Source of the DNA: Diospyros lotus
Taxonomy: Eukaryota; Streptophyta; Magnoliopsida; Ericales; Ebenaceae
Assembly: GCF_014633365.1 (NCBI RefSeq)
Contig: NC_068349.1
Location: 28,224,753 to 28,288,752 of the forward strand
DNA: 64,000 bases
Direction: 5' to 3'
Each line of letters begins with the position of its first letter. Position 1 is the stretch's first letter. This document shows, one piece after another, positions 47,801 to 59,440 of the stretch. A model generated the notes under the pieces. That model worked only from the letters and a program-made list of their open reading frames with translations. It searched no databases and was not told the origin of the DNA. The position numbers and the translations under genes are program-made.

Positions 47801-50800
47801 AGCCTATTTTGCCTCTCCTGACACCCTGAATGAGTGATCTTGGTCTCTTGATTCTGGTGCAACAAATCATATTGCCTCTAATCTCAACAATCTAAATCTT
47901 CATTCTCAGTATCAAGGTACTAAGAAAGTTACAGTTCGCAACGGTAAGAAACTGAATGTTACACATGTAGGTTTTAGTCATTTACATACACAAACTAAAC
48001 CAGTTTCTACTCTTTCTTTACCTAATGTCTTACATGTTCCAGCAATGACCAAGAATCTAATCAGTGTTTCTAAACTTACAAAAGGCAATAATGTTATTGT
48101 TGAGTTTCATGCTGATTCTTGTTTGATTAAGGACAAGGACACGTGAACTGTGCTACTCCAAGGTCAACTTAGAGATGGATTTTATCAATTTGCACCTGCC
48201 TCTTCTAGAAGTTCATCTCTACTTTCAAGTCCTGCTCCAATTTCTTTTTTCCAGTTCAGCCTCAGTTTCTACTAATGAAGACTCCTTTGTTTTCACCATT
48301 TTATTCAGGCTTTAAGACTTTTTCTACACAATTGAATCCTAGCTTAAAACAATGTAATGCCAGTTCTTTCACTGCAAGTACAGTTTGAAATAAAACTGTG
48401 TGATTTCTGGCATACAAAGCTAGGTCATCCTCATTTTTCTGAACTACTGATAATTTTGAATAAAATGAATGTTTCCTGTTCACATTCATCTCTTTCTTTT
48501 TGTGAATCCTATTAAGTTTGGCAAATGCATCAATTACCTTCTAATGATTGTGAAATTAAAGCCAAACAGCCCCTTGAACTTGTCTATTCTGATCTTTGGG
48601 GACCAGCTTCTCATCTTTCTACTAAAGGATATAGGTCTTATATTATTTTTGTTAATGCTTATACCAGGTATACCTGGCTTATACCCTTTGAAATTAAAAT
48701 CTGAAGCTCTTGCCACCCTTATTAGATTCCATAAGTTTGCGTACAGTATAATACCAAACTCATATCTTTAAATCTGATAATGGTTGTGAATTTAAGTGTT
48801 TCTTCCTAATTTTCATCAGCATGGTATTCAACCTAGACTTGCTTGTCCTCATACACATCAACAGAATGGTGTTGCATAAAGAAAACATTGACACATAGCT
48901 GAGATGGGTTTAACTCTACTTGCTTATGCTTGTATGCCCTTAAAATTTGGGGTAGAAGCATTTCAAGCTGCAGTTTTTCTTATCAATCTATTACCTTCTT
49001 CAGCTCCAAAGATTTCTTCTCCTTTTGAGATGCTTTATCATAAATCACCAAATTATTCATCACTTCAGCCTTTTGGTTACACCTGTTTTCCTTACCTTGA
49101 CCCTATAATCATCATAGTTAGATTTTCGTTCTTCTTGAGTGTGTTTTCATAGGGTATGGTCAGACACATGCTGGGTATAAGTGTTTGCACCCTTCAGGCA
49201 AAATCTACATTTCCAGATATATTCACTTCAATGTATCTGAATTCCTTATAAAGTCTTAATTTTATCTTCACCAGTCTCAGCTCCTTCCTGTTTTGTTTCC
49301 AGTTTACCCATTTCCTACAATCTTTTTCATCTCCTTATTTCTCCGTAGCAGTCTCCTAATACTTCACCTTCTCATCAAGATACCTTTACCCTTTCACGGC
49401 AGCCATAGAGGTTACTTCCTTCTTCATCTCAGCCTACATTACAATCTAGACTTTGTCCTAAGCCCAAGTCTGTTCATCCTATGATCACTGGATCAAAGAG
49501 CAAACGACTTTTATCTACCAAACCCACATCCTTCTCACCAATTCCTTAGTGAATGAACTAGAACCTCATTCAGTTAAGGCTGCTTTATTAGACCCTAGAT
49601 GGCTTAAGGCTATCAAGAAGAATTTGCAGCCATACAGCATAATGACACCTGGGAGATTGTTCCACATTCTTCTGACATGAATCTGATTGGTTTAAATGGG
49701 TATTTAGGATCAAATATAACCCAGATGGTACTGCTTTTAAGTACAAGGCTTGATTGGTTGCTAAGGGTTCTCATCAAACTCCTGGTGTAGATTTTTTCTG
49801 AAACATTTAGTGTTAGTGCCCTAATACTAGATTTAGATGACATCTAGCGGTATCAATTAGGGACTTATGATATAAATCTTGCAAATATAATAAAATATGT
49901 TTTCATATTTTAAAATCATATCTTCATTCATACCTCTCCAATTATCGTATATGAATGAGCCTTTAGATTTCCTATCGATTGTCTTATTCTTAAGTGTTAA
50001 GAATATATAACAAAGACTATCAATCACGGACTGACACATGGCTTACTACATTTGATTAGTATGAGATACTAATGATAAAGGATGGTGAGACATGTGGGTA
50101 GATGTTAGTGGAACATCTACTGAATGTGACGAACATGACAAATCACATGGTTGAGAGGATATTTGATCTGTCATAGGCATTCGATTGTGTTACTGGTCCT
50201 TAGACCAGAGGCAACACAGTTGTCTTGTATGTTGGTGGCTGAGACTTACCTTTGTTAAAAACCGTCCAGTTACCGAATAAAGAAATGCACTGTATGGTCT
50301 GTGTGCAGTAGCGTATGGAGGCAAGTGATTGCTAATAGGATTCGTCGCGAGGCGAATATCCTATGCGATCAGTGGTGGTTGTGGTTGTATGAATCTCTGT
50401 CTAGAGTACACTTGATTGGAAAATGTTTCCAATGTCAGAAGAAGTTCCGATGTGTCATCTCGACTGCACCACACTAGATCTTGGCATAGCTATCGAGTTA
50501 GTAAGTTTGATCACTCTATGACTTTCACTCGATCGGGATGTTAATCGATGGAGGGATTATAGTACATGGGAATCGGAAACTCAAATGGGTTCTCATTGAA
50601 GTTTGACTTCATTACTGGTAGGATTGCCCTGACATAATGCTAGTTGTCACTCGGGGTACTTTGAGGAGATAGAGAGATCCTCATTGTAGACCAAAGTTGT
50701 TTGTCGATGTCAAAGTGTTTGACGCGTCCTGATTGCTACTTAGTAGTGAACCTAGAAGGTCACACGCATATCCAAATGTGGTTGACTAAGCAATTTTGAA

Positions 50801-53800
50801 GTTATGATTAATGATCGTCATTAATGATTAATGATGACACCGTTAAGAGTTAACGAATCAAGTTCGGAATTAATTGGAATAACTGTCAAGAGTTGACAGG
50901 CATGTCGTTAAAAGTTAACGGATCGGGTTTGGAATTAATTGGAGTAACTGTCAAAGAGTTGACGGGCATGTCGTTAAGAGTTAACGGGAGTCTCAGTTTC
51001 ATCATGAGATGGTGAAAGTGTCATTAAGAGTTAATGGTGGGGCCTAGATGCAATTTGGAGAAACTTAAGGTAAAGAGAAGAAATTGTTGACAGCCCTTTA
51101 TGAATTGTCGACAGTTTGTTGGAAATCTGAAGGAAACTGTCAACAGTTTCCGGGAAACTGTCGACAATTTCTGTCGCGAACCAGGACAACTCCTTTGTCT
51201 TTTTTGCGCCGATTTGGACGACGCATGGCAGAAGGCTTCGACAAAAAAGACGTCCTTCATCCTTGGAGGTCTGGATGGTCTCCCCTTTTATCCCCTCACG
51301 CTTCATTGTGGTCATTTGTCCATATTAGGCGTTTTAGGGTTTTGGTTTTGAATATAAAAGGTAAGAAAAAGCAGAAAGTGTAAGAGAGTTTTTAGCATTG
51401 GCGACTGTGGTTTTCTCTCGACCATTATGCCATTCTTCTTCCTCTTTCAATGCCCAAAAACCCTAGCCCATTGTTTCCACTTGTTGCTCAAACCATCTCT
51501 TGTTTTGCTTGAGTAGAAATCTCATTCCAATAAAGAGTTTATTGGATTGGGAATCCTTTGTTTTGAACCCAATATCCAGCTTGAATCACCCATAAGAGAC
51601 TTGTCTAGCACATGGGTCTTCCTATGGGGATCATCTACATGAGGCGCGTGGACTAATAGGTCTCTCGTATTTTCGGGAGACGGGCTAGTCACCCAGCTTG
51701 TTGTTCGGGGCAATAGGAGACTGCCCGGTGGACTGTTCGTGAACTGTTGGAGGCAAGAGTTGCAGCCACCGGAGGTGTGTTCAACCTCTGCATCAGATTT
51801 GGAATCTCCATAAGGTATATCTCTAAACGCCCTATGGAGCCCTATGGAATGGTTTCAGTTTTATGCATATGATTGTATGATACCGAGTCTTGCAAGGTGG
51901 CTTTGCGCCTTATTTCCACTACGCATTTGATTGGTTTTTTGAAAAAGTTTTGATATCCAAAAAACCCTTGCATTTGGTACACCCGTTCCCCAACAGTGGT
52001 ATCAGAGCCTCAGCTCGGTTTTCATCAATCTATGCTTGTGTTGATGTATTGTGTATGTGTTTCGGGTGGACATTTTCTCTCTGTTTTGCGGGTGCAACAT
52101 CAAACTTTCGACAGGTGCAGCAAGAACTGTCGACAATTCTAAGCATTTGCCTTGATGAACTATTGACAGTATGTGCAAAACCCAAAAACTGTCGACAGTT
52201 TGTTCACTGTTTTTGTGAATTTTTGGGATTTTCGATTTCTGTTTTAATGCAATGTGATTGCTATGACTTAGAACAAGATTAATGCACATGATATGAGATA
52301 TCAGTAATCCTAAAAATTATCCATATTACATTAACACGGATTTTGATATTTATATGTCTTGTTATTCAATGAGATTGAATGAAAGGGTGATCATGGACTT
52401 AAAATGCAATGTGGATGAATATTACAGTTATTTGTGAAATGGTCTGTAATAGTTTATTTTATTCCATTCGGGACTATAATGAGACACAAATCTCCTTGTC
52501 ATTTTCATTTTTATCTTAGAAAAATGTATAGTATATTTCTCTATGTAAAATGAAGATGAAGGCATCAAGCGTTGGTGACTACAAGGAGCAAGAAGGCTAA
52601 GAGATTGTTATCCATATGAGATATGCGACATGCACATGAGATGTGCATGGTGTGTTTGTCTCCATTAATGCCATTAATTAAGTCTAGAGGCTCGAATTTA
52701 ATTGATGAGCATAAAGTCCATGATCATCCTACTTTGTATGTATGCATGAGTTTATTATGTATGAGATACGTAAATGGAAAACTTAAATGCATGTGCAAAG
52801 TGAAACCTCCAAAATAAATTAGATTTATTTTGAATGCATGAGTAGGTTATGTGTGAGATAGATATGGGAAAACTTAATGCATGTGCAAAGTGTAAACTCA
52901 AAAATGAATTATGAATTTATTTTTGGATGCATGGGTTTATTTATGTATGAGATACATGAAAAAAAAACTTAAATGCAAGTGCAAAATGAGACCTTTAAAA
53001 TAAAGACCAAAATCTTCCCAAACGTGCAAAATATTAGATACGATAAATATGATTTATCATAACCCTCCACCATTGTAGAAATTTGTCAATCTCTTCTCTT
53101 CTTCTTCTTATCTTCTTCTCATCTCTGCTTCTACTTTCTTCTTCCTTCCTTCCTTTTCCTGCTTTCTTTCTCTCTACCCTTCATTTCTTACAATTCTACA
53201 TCATACCCTTGGTTCATCACTCCCGAAGATTCCTATCCCAACTAACCCTTACTTAGTTCAATACTACCATTTCTTGCAATTTTATCAACCTCAACGTGGC
53301 CAAAAAAACAACATTTCATTATTACCCATTTGCGTGTTCCCCTAGGAAAACCTCAGGATGTTGTAAGGCTTTCAAAGTGTCTTCAATGCTATCAAATTAC
53401 ATTATTGCAGTCATAAATTACAACATTGAATGTCACAAGGGAGTTTCAGATTCACCCTGGTCCACCTTAATGAGGATTTTGGATCTCCACATCCATCATG
53501 GTACAAGAGTGTCTTATAGTTCAACAAATATTCCACTTATCGGATGCAACAGTCAATAAATTAATCTGGTTAAACTCTTCATGACTGAGCAAATTTTTTT
53601 GCTGATATAAAACTGAGAGAGCATAGCAGTCTGATTCCAGTACAATCAAATGAGAATAAATTCACACAGCAAGTATCATGAAACAATATCTACCAGAATA
53701 AGAACAAGATTTACCTGAAATAGTGGTAACCATCTCTTGTTTCCAGAAGTTCCATTGACAAAGATCCATCCCAACGAGGCCAATGTTCTGATGGAGTGAC

Positions 53801-54256
53801 AAGTATAGTCCTTCGATGCTTGTGGTTTCCACGTCTTCCCCCATGTACCTGTCTAGAACTGCCTGCTTGGTGACTCTTTTGAAATGAACCTACTACTTTT
53901 GAACCAAATATTCTTCGCAGCTCATTTTCTGCACTTAGAAACTTGGGATCAACTTGCAAAATGGAGGACTTGCCATGTTTACACAGGTTGTCAACAATTT
54001 CCAAATTTGTTTGCTTGGCTTTTGAAATACTACTAAAAGAGTTATCTTCAACAGATAAATTTTCCAACATAACATCCAAGTGGTTTCCAATGTTTTGTGC
54101 ACTTGAAAAGCCATCTTCCTTGTTCTTTTTCTTTTTCTTCTTCTTTGTTTTGTGATTTGACAAGCGAGTGGTGTTGATAGAAGATTTTACAGAAAAGGTT
54201 TCTTTGTCATTTATGCTTCCTGCCGAAGGCTCATCGGCAATATCTGGCTCATGTTC
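44578..54256 (-). CDS. TCF25: TCF25/Rqc1-like protein, three exons, 5' end missing
   Basis: In yeast and animals this family (Tcf25, Nulp1, Rqc1) belongs to the ribosome quality control complex, which deals with stalled nascent chains on 60S subunits. Exons on the minus strand are 54256-53715, 45976-45065 and 44863-44578: 1740 bases, 579 codons plus stop. Splice sites are clean (acag|G, CAG|GTAAAT, tgtag|G, AATGA|GTGAGT, ttccag|G) and the frame is kept throughout. Family landmarks include a lysine run (HKTKKKKKKKNKED), ENELRRIFGSKVVGSF, TILVTPSEHWPRWDGSLSME, HDLNGIASILLHHPYHSDSL and MLHPSVLKKLVTKVPLKDQA. The first intron shown (7738 bp) is swollen by retroelements. The N-terminal exon is upstream of 54257 and was not identified. 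Confidence 0.92.
45065..45976 (-). CDS. TCF25: TCF25 central exon, most of the conserved domain
   Basis: 912 bases without a stop. It holds the helical-repeat-like body: HDLNGIASILL, YHSDSLITMAEYFEFMGERQ, MSADAIAKCLYGLECAWHP, RRGCHRSALEICKLLLSLD, SLWLFPNFSYSLAVCRFYLE and LINIYIERSYIIWRLPDLQ. Confidence 0.94.
47080..49810 (+). pseudogene. Ty1/copia retrotransposon remnant in the TCF25 intron
   Basis: Broken frames on the plus strand follow copia order. A gag piece (about 47150-47560) contains GEPMSDKDLL-like sequence. A protease-like stretch includes SLDSGATNHIASN (47845-47885). An integrase part has FWHTKLGHPHFSELL (48410-48440), LELVYSDLWGPASHLSTKG and INLLPSSAPKISSPFEMLY. The RT start contains IQHNDTWEIVPHS and stops at FSETFS near 49805, where LTR H begins. 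Many stops and shifts. It lies antisense to TCF25. No LTRs of its own were found. Confidence 0.85.
50841..50985. repeat. Tandem repeat of palindromic CGTTAA-TTAACG units in LTR H
   Basis: A unit of about 65 bp starts at 50841 and 50906, and a partial third at 50972. Each holds CGTTAAGAGTTAACG, and the two full units also hold CTGTCAAGAGTTGACAG. Both are near-perfect hairpins with an odd centre. Confidence 0.88.
51085..51175. repeat. Cluster of AACTGTCGACAGTT motifs in LTR H
   Basis: ATTGTCGACAGTTTG, AACTGTCAACAGTTT and AACTGTCGACAATTT lie within 90 bases. A second cluster sits after the primer site at 52107-52203, including one perfect core, AACTGTCGACAGTT. Confidence 0.85.
51997..52008 (+). 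promoter_or_regulatory. Primer-binding site of element H
   Basis: TGGTATCAGAGC, one base after the LTR end, complementary to the 3' end of initiator-Met tRNA. Confidence 0.85.
52743..53009. repeat. Tandem repeat, 92-93 bp unit, three copies
   Basis: Units start TGCATGAG or TGCATGGG at 52743, 52835 and 52928. Each carries TATGTATGAGATA and AACTTAAATGCATGTGCAAA-like sequence. Confidence 0.88.
53010..53714. other. TCF25 intron DNA without recognised features
   Basis: A pyrimidine-rich run lies at 53085-53190. An 87-codon plus-strand frame (53296-53559) shows no family resemblance. Confidence 0.5.
53715..54256 (-). CDS. TCF25: TCF25 exon with basic tract and conserved core start
   Basis: Phase 0 at its start, two bases over at its end (AG|G arginine split). 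It carries the lysine run, probably a nuclear or ribosome-contact signal, then the conserved entry to the family domain, ending GYHYF. Confidence 0.9.
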
Positions 54257-54660
54257 CTGTCACAAAAGTTGAGAATTAGAAGCAAAATTCGACAATGCTA
54301 TGTAAAACGATGAGCTTAGCAGCAGCAATAAAAAAAAGCTAGTAATATGTTAACAAACAAAACCATAGTACTCAGGCATCACTACATAACAATGAAAAAT
54401 AATTTTTTTTAATATAACAAATGAATCCTTATCATTTGAGTACATCCAACAATTGCAAGAAAGAGTCAAAAAGAATGGTTTAAGACAAAAAGTTTGCCTC
54501 TTAACCACCCTCAAAAGCTCTCAAATTCTTTTCACATCCAAATATAGAAATGGTATAAAAAAGAATCATCATTGAAACCAAGGAAGCAGAAACTTCAGGT
54601 TGGATGTTGTACCATGATGTAGAAACAGAGCAGATGAAGAAGAAGAGAAAGAGATGAGAC

Positions 54661-55658
54661 CAGTGTTATTAAAGGTAAGGTGCGCCAAGGCACAAGGTGC
54701 ACCTTTGGCTCCTGGAATGCTCCCAAGTGGGCACAAACCAGCCAAGCGTGCCTAGGCCCACCAAGCCCTCAGGCGCAGCCTTGGGATTAGGCGTGCCTAG
54801 CTTTTTTTTAACTGTTTTTAGGGTTTATATATATTGTTTATTACTTTATTTAATTTTTTTACCGTTTAGGGTTTATATTTATTGTTGTAACTTTTTTAAA
54901 AATTAACTATATCTAATAAAATCCTAATGGAAAAAGGAAACTTTTGAGATTCCAATTCCCCTATTACTAAATACTAAATAAACAATAAATCAAAAGAAAA
55001 AAAAACAACATAAGAGCCAACAACAATAAAAAAACAAAGAAAGAAAACTGATCTTGATGAAGATGGAGAGGGAGATGATGTGGAAGAAGAGGATATTGAA
55101 GATGATGCTTCTAATGGTGGAAATATGGAAATGTTTTGATCTTGATGATAAGGATGATTTTTAAATTATTTAAAATGCATAATTAGTTAATCTTAATTAG
55201 GATTTAAGACCTATAAATTATTTAAAATTTAATTTAAGTTGATTTAAAGACTTTTAAATTACATCTTTTAACATTTTTTATTGTTCTTTTCATTTTATAT
55301 ATATGTATGTATATGCCAACAATAAATTTTAAAATTTCTTATAAAGTTTTTAACTTTTCTAATGCTTATAGGCGGGTTGTTGAAATATGATGGGATGTGC
55401 TTTGTTGAAATTTACAGGTATTAACTTCTTGTAATATTTCTTTTAGTTAGTATATGTTAATTTTTTTAATTTTCTTGATAACATGCTTGTGAATATGTTA
55501 TTAGGAGTTTATTAGGAGTTAAAACCTATTTTATATCTTATTCTTCAACTAGGACATATAGTCAACATGCGCCTAGCATCCACCAGGCGCACACCTCACC
55601 TTGCACCCTGTGCCTCAGGCTCCAACACCCTTTGTGCCTTGGGCTTTTAATGACACTA
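54661..55658 (+). mobile_element. Non-autonomous hAT-type transposon
   Basis: It starts CAGTGTTATTAAAGGTAAGG and ends GGGCTTTTAATGACACTA, imperfect inverted ends of the plant hAT type. Flanks GATGAGAC (54653-54660) and GATGAGGT (55659-55666) agree at six of eight bases. Near 55050-55138 an acidic stretch (DGEGDDVEEEDIEDDASNGG) followed by a stop resembles the tail of plant hAT transposases. It is probably a deletion derivative. Confidence 0.8.
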
Positions 55659-55889
55659 GATGAGGTGAAGTGACGAATGTGAGGAGAGAGAATATTTGAC
55701 AAGAGAAGAAGAAGAAGAAGAATGTGAGAAGATAAAAGAATGAGATCATAACTAACATCTTATTCAATAAACAAGAATCTAAATCTATATAATCTTTGCA
55801 CAAGTGAGAAATTTATATGCCCATGCCATCATAAAAGTATGAAACCAAATCATAACATTCTAAATCCTCTTAAGTTTTCTCAAAGAAAA

Positions 55890-56206
55890 AAAAAAATGGA
55901 TGGATCTTTTCTTCAAAAATATGCATGGCGTCAATGTATCACCTATTAAGAGACAAGAGGGTTCCAGAAAAGCCCAACACTAGCTCCACTAGGCAAAAAC
56001 TAAAACAACAGTGAAGTGCTACAAACCTGATTCACAAGGTCAGCATAAAAAAAAATGGATGGATCTTTTCTTCAAAAATATGCATGGCATCAATGTATCA
56101 CCTATTAAGAGACAAGAGGGTTCAAAAAATGCACCCAACACTAGCTCCACTAGGCAACAACTAAAACAACAGTGAAGTGCTACAAACCTGATTCACAAGG
56201 TCAGCA
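55890..56206. repeat. Tandem duplication, about 159 bp period
   Basis: ATGGATGGATCTTTTCTTCA begins units at 55896 and 56055, which match to CACAAGGTCAGCAT with few differences. On the minus strand each unit starts with ATGCTGACC and has AATCAG|GTTTGTAG, a possible splice donor. Confidence 0.9.
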
Positions 56207-56796
56207 TCCAACTTTCTTGATTGTTTTTCTTATGCAGACCTTGTCCTTGGCGAATGTCTGTTAATGGGGTGCAAAGTCTAGTGAATAAATTATTGATATA
56301 TATAATAACGGTAGCAGCAGATACTAATGTTGGATGAGAGGCTAATATGGAGGATGACAACAGTGTACCAAGGCTGTCTACTGTGGTTTGCTGATTAATG
56401 GGAAGGCATGGGCAGTGAAGTTGGATCGAAGGGAGGCTCTCATACCAAAAAGATGTTGGAGAAGAAATAGAGAGAAAGAATAAGGGGGTGAAAGATGTGA
56501 CAGAGGAAGAAAAGGAAGAAGAAACTGAGGAGCCTACTATTCTTCCAGGGAGGGGGGTAGGAGGGAGGTTCAACATCCAGAAGAATTTCAAAAAAAGGTC
56601 ATAGAATGAGTGAACAGAAAAGGGCCATCCATCTATGTGTGGCAAGTCCATCTGTCCACTTCCTGCCCGCATTCTCAGATAACCATGCATAGTGTTGCAA
56701 AACAGTTGACAAGAGTCAACTACCCAGTCCTGACTGAAGATTATGCCTAAATTGTGGGGACCAACCACATTGCCCAGAAGGAAAAGGTACTCACCC

Positions 56797-57809
56797 CAGT
56801 GTAGTCAAAGGTGAGCACTTTGGTTGCCTAGGCACTCAGGCAACACAAGGCACTGGGGAAGCACCTCGCCTACTGCTAGGTGAGGCTCCTTCACTCAGGC
56901 GTTGAGCCCCACAAGTGCTCACCTAGGCTGTAACAAATCAACATCAAAGGAAAAATGGAAGGAGAGTGAAGGGTCATATGCAGAAGGCATGTGAAAGGTC
57001 TCTTGATGTAATAGGAGGAGTAAAAATGAAGAGGAAAATGAAAAAACAAAAGAAGAAGAGAAAATGCACCTGGCTCCTTCATTGTTTGCCTAACCAGTCA
57101 AAACTGACACTGTCAGTGCCCCATTTTTGTTGATTTTTGGTAGCTTTAATCAACCCAATACTATAGATTTTACGGAAGCAACTTCAAAAGCAGTTGCCAG
57201 AGGTAAGACCAAGTAGTCATGCACAGGGAACCCTTGGCACATGACGGCATGTTGCTGATCCTTTCCACAACTGTTCACCACTGGCAGGCTCCCCTGTGAC
57301 AGGCAACCTTCTGGTGGCTATCCTTGCTCTAATATAACTCTTTAGTTTGGTTTATTGTAGCGATAATCTCTACTTGCACTGTTCAGTATTTCACTTTCCC
57401 TTTTATTGCTGCAGACTTTTACATGTTGCTATAGCTGTAAACCTGTAACTTATAACTTTATATATAATATTGTTTGTGTTAATATTTTATATTATAAAAT
57501 ATATTAGTTTGAATGTAACTTATATTTTTGTGTTAATATTATATATTATATTGTATGTTTGTTTGCTTTCCTATAGGTATTTATCATTGTTTACTTTTTA
57601 TATAACTATTGAACGCTCGTTATATAAGTTATATTTTGTGTTAACGTTATATATTATATTGTTTGATTATTTTTTTAATATTAACACTATTTGTTATTAA
57701 TTCTTTTTGTAAATTTAACGCCTCGCTCCAGTCAAGCAAGTGTTTTTTTTAGCATCTAGCACCTCAGACAATATAAGGTTCATAGCGCCTTTCACCCTTG
57801 ACTACCTTG
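56797..57809 (+). mobile_element. Non-autonomous hAT-type transposon with perfect target duplication
   Basis: It starts CAGTGTAGTCAAAGGTGAGC and ends CACCCTTGACTACCTTG, inverted ends with a few mismatches. A perfect 8 bp duplication ACTCACCC flanks it (56789-56796 and 57810-57817). The interior is AT-rich, with no transposase. Confidence 0.88.
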
Positions 57810-59211
57810 ACTCACCCATGTATTTCTATACTAGACAAGGAATGAGGGCAGGAAACATGAAACAGAAACAGCGTATCATCATACTAATTATAGAGAGAAA
57901 CAAAAGTTAGCTCCACTTTTGACCTCAAAAGAGAAAATACTCAGAATCTGCATGATGTCACTGTACATGTTTTCATTTATGCACGTGCAGTAGGAGAGAC
58001 CGAGTTTGATTTGGTTGGGCAGGACTTACCCATGTGCAAGTACATGTGGCTGGTAGTTAGGTCAAGAGAATGCCAAAGAAAGATATGTGATGTAACGACC
58101 CGTTAGAGGGTCCAAAATTTATTTTTAATTATTTAAGTATTTATGTAAGTTTTGAGAATTTGTCAATTAATTATTTAATGTGGCAATTTAGATTTTTAAT
58201 TGAGAAATAGCATTTAATGGCATTTAATTATTTAAGAATTAAATGCAAGGACATAAAGGTAATTCCATAATTTAATTATTAATTAAGAGTTTTAATAATA
58301 ATTTCTTATTATTATTAATTAAGTGAGATTATGTATGAGAGATAATCCATGCATGGGATGGATTTGGATTGAGAGTCTCCTAGTGGGATTTGGATTGAGA
58401 GTCTCCTAATGGTAGTCGGAGAAGGATTCTCAGTTATAAAAAGAGATTGAGTTATGGGCTAGGGCTTCTTATGCCTATATATATATATAGCTTGATAGCC
58501 ATAAGTTTCTTCACGTCATGTGAAGAACAGAAGATAGAAGAAGTTCCAGCAGTGTCTAGCATAGGAGAAGTTGCTTTGCAATTGTTGCAATCCAGTCAAG
58601 AAGATTAAGGCAAGTATTCTCCCTATAATCCCTTTCATTACAAGATCATGATAGTTCGTTTTCAGAATTTTTAAGACTCTCGTTTGATACTAAGTTTATC
58701 ATCCAATTTGTATATACTTATATGCATGTTTAGTTTAGCATATCAAAGGCTTCCTTGAGCAAATATCTATTCCTGTAAAACATTCTTACAAGATCATAAT
58801 TCAGTATTAAATCTCAGTTTTTCAGTAACTCTTGTAGAGTTTCAATTTTTACAGACAGTGCACGTATATATATATATATATACATATAATATAACAGTGA
58901 GTGCATGAAGAAGATATGCATGATTCTTTATAGCAACTCTTTTAAATATGATCTTCAAATAATGTTAGCATACATTCTCAAATTAAAAAAGACTCTTCGT
59001 TCTTGTTCCTAGATCTTTATCAAGTTGTGTTTACATGCATATGTATGTATGCAATCATATCAGTATCCAGTGAGTTTGATAAGTTGTCACGACCCAAGGC
59101 TAATTAGAAGGGCAATAATGTAATTAGTTACCTTAGTTGGTTAGAAGCTATTTTTGTTATTTTATTACAGCACATGGGACTATTATTCTAGATATTTATT
59201 TAGTTGTAAAA

Positions 59212-59223
59212 CCTATAAATAGG
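59212..59223 (+). promoter_or_regulatory. TATA box in the element F LTR
   Basis: CCTATAAATAGG; the right LTR has CCTATAAAGAGG at the same place. Confidence 0.65.
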
Positions 59224-59428
59224 CTATAGCATGTAGAGAAGGATATGCCTGAATTGAAGAATGAATTTCAAACTCTATTCTCTCTCTTAATTCTCTCTCT
59301 CGGTTCTTCTCTTTCCTCCCCATTTCTCTCTATTTCAGTTCTAAATCTCCTTCCCTTTCTGCTTTCTCTTTCTTAAATCCCTCCAAATTCCTATCACAAC
59401 CCTAGCCAAACCCCAGGGTTGTGACAAT

Positions 59429-59440
59429 TGGTATCAGAGC
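59429..59440 (+). promoter_or_regulatory. Primer-binding site of element F
   Basis: TGGTATCAGAGC two bases after the left LTR; initiator-Met type. Confidence 0.88.

Larger units (their letters stand above)
49811..51995 (+). mobile_element. LTR H with primer site, in the TCF25 intron
   Basis: It starts TGTTAGTGCCCTAATAC at 49811 and ends GTTCCCCAACA at 51995 (2185 bp). TGGTATCAGAGC, a Met-type primer site, follows at 51997-52008, fixing the plus orientation and showing this is a 5' LTR rather than a solo one. Its start interrupts the copia RT frame. Internal sequence continues to at least 52290 but no 3' LTR is seen, so the element is truncated. It contains tandem repeats (50841-50985) and AACTGTCGACAGTT motifs. 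Confidence 0.82.

Noticed and set aside
47592..47837. Separate gene in the intron
   Set aside because: It is an out-of-frame part of the copia remnant.
53296..53559. 87-codon plus-strand frame in the TCF25 intron as a gene
   Set aside because: No recognised motif, and no promoter or splice context.
56193..56768. 191-codon minus-strand ORF upstream of the TCF25 exons as the missing N-terminus
   Set aside because: The sequence shows no TCF25-like N-terminal motif and is in a different frame from the possible exon at 56206.
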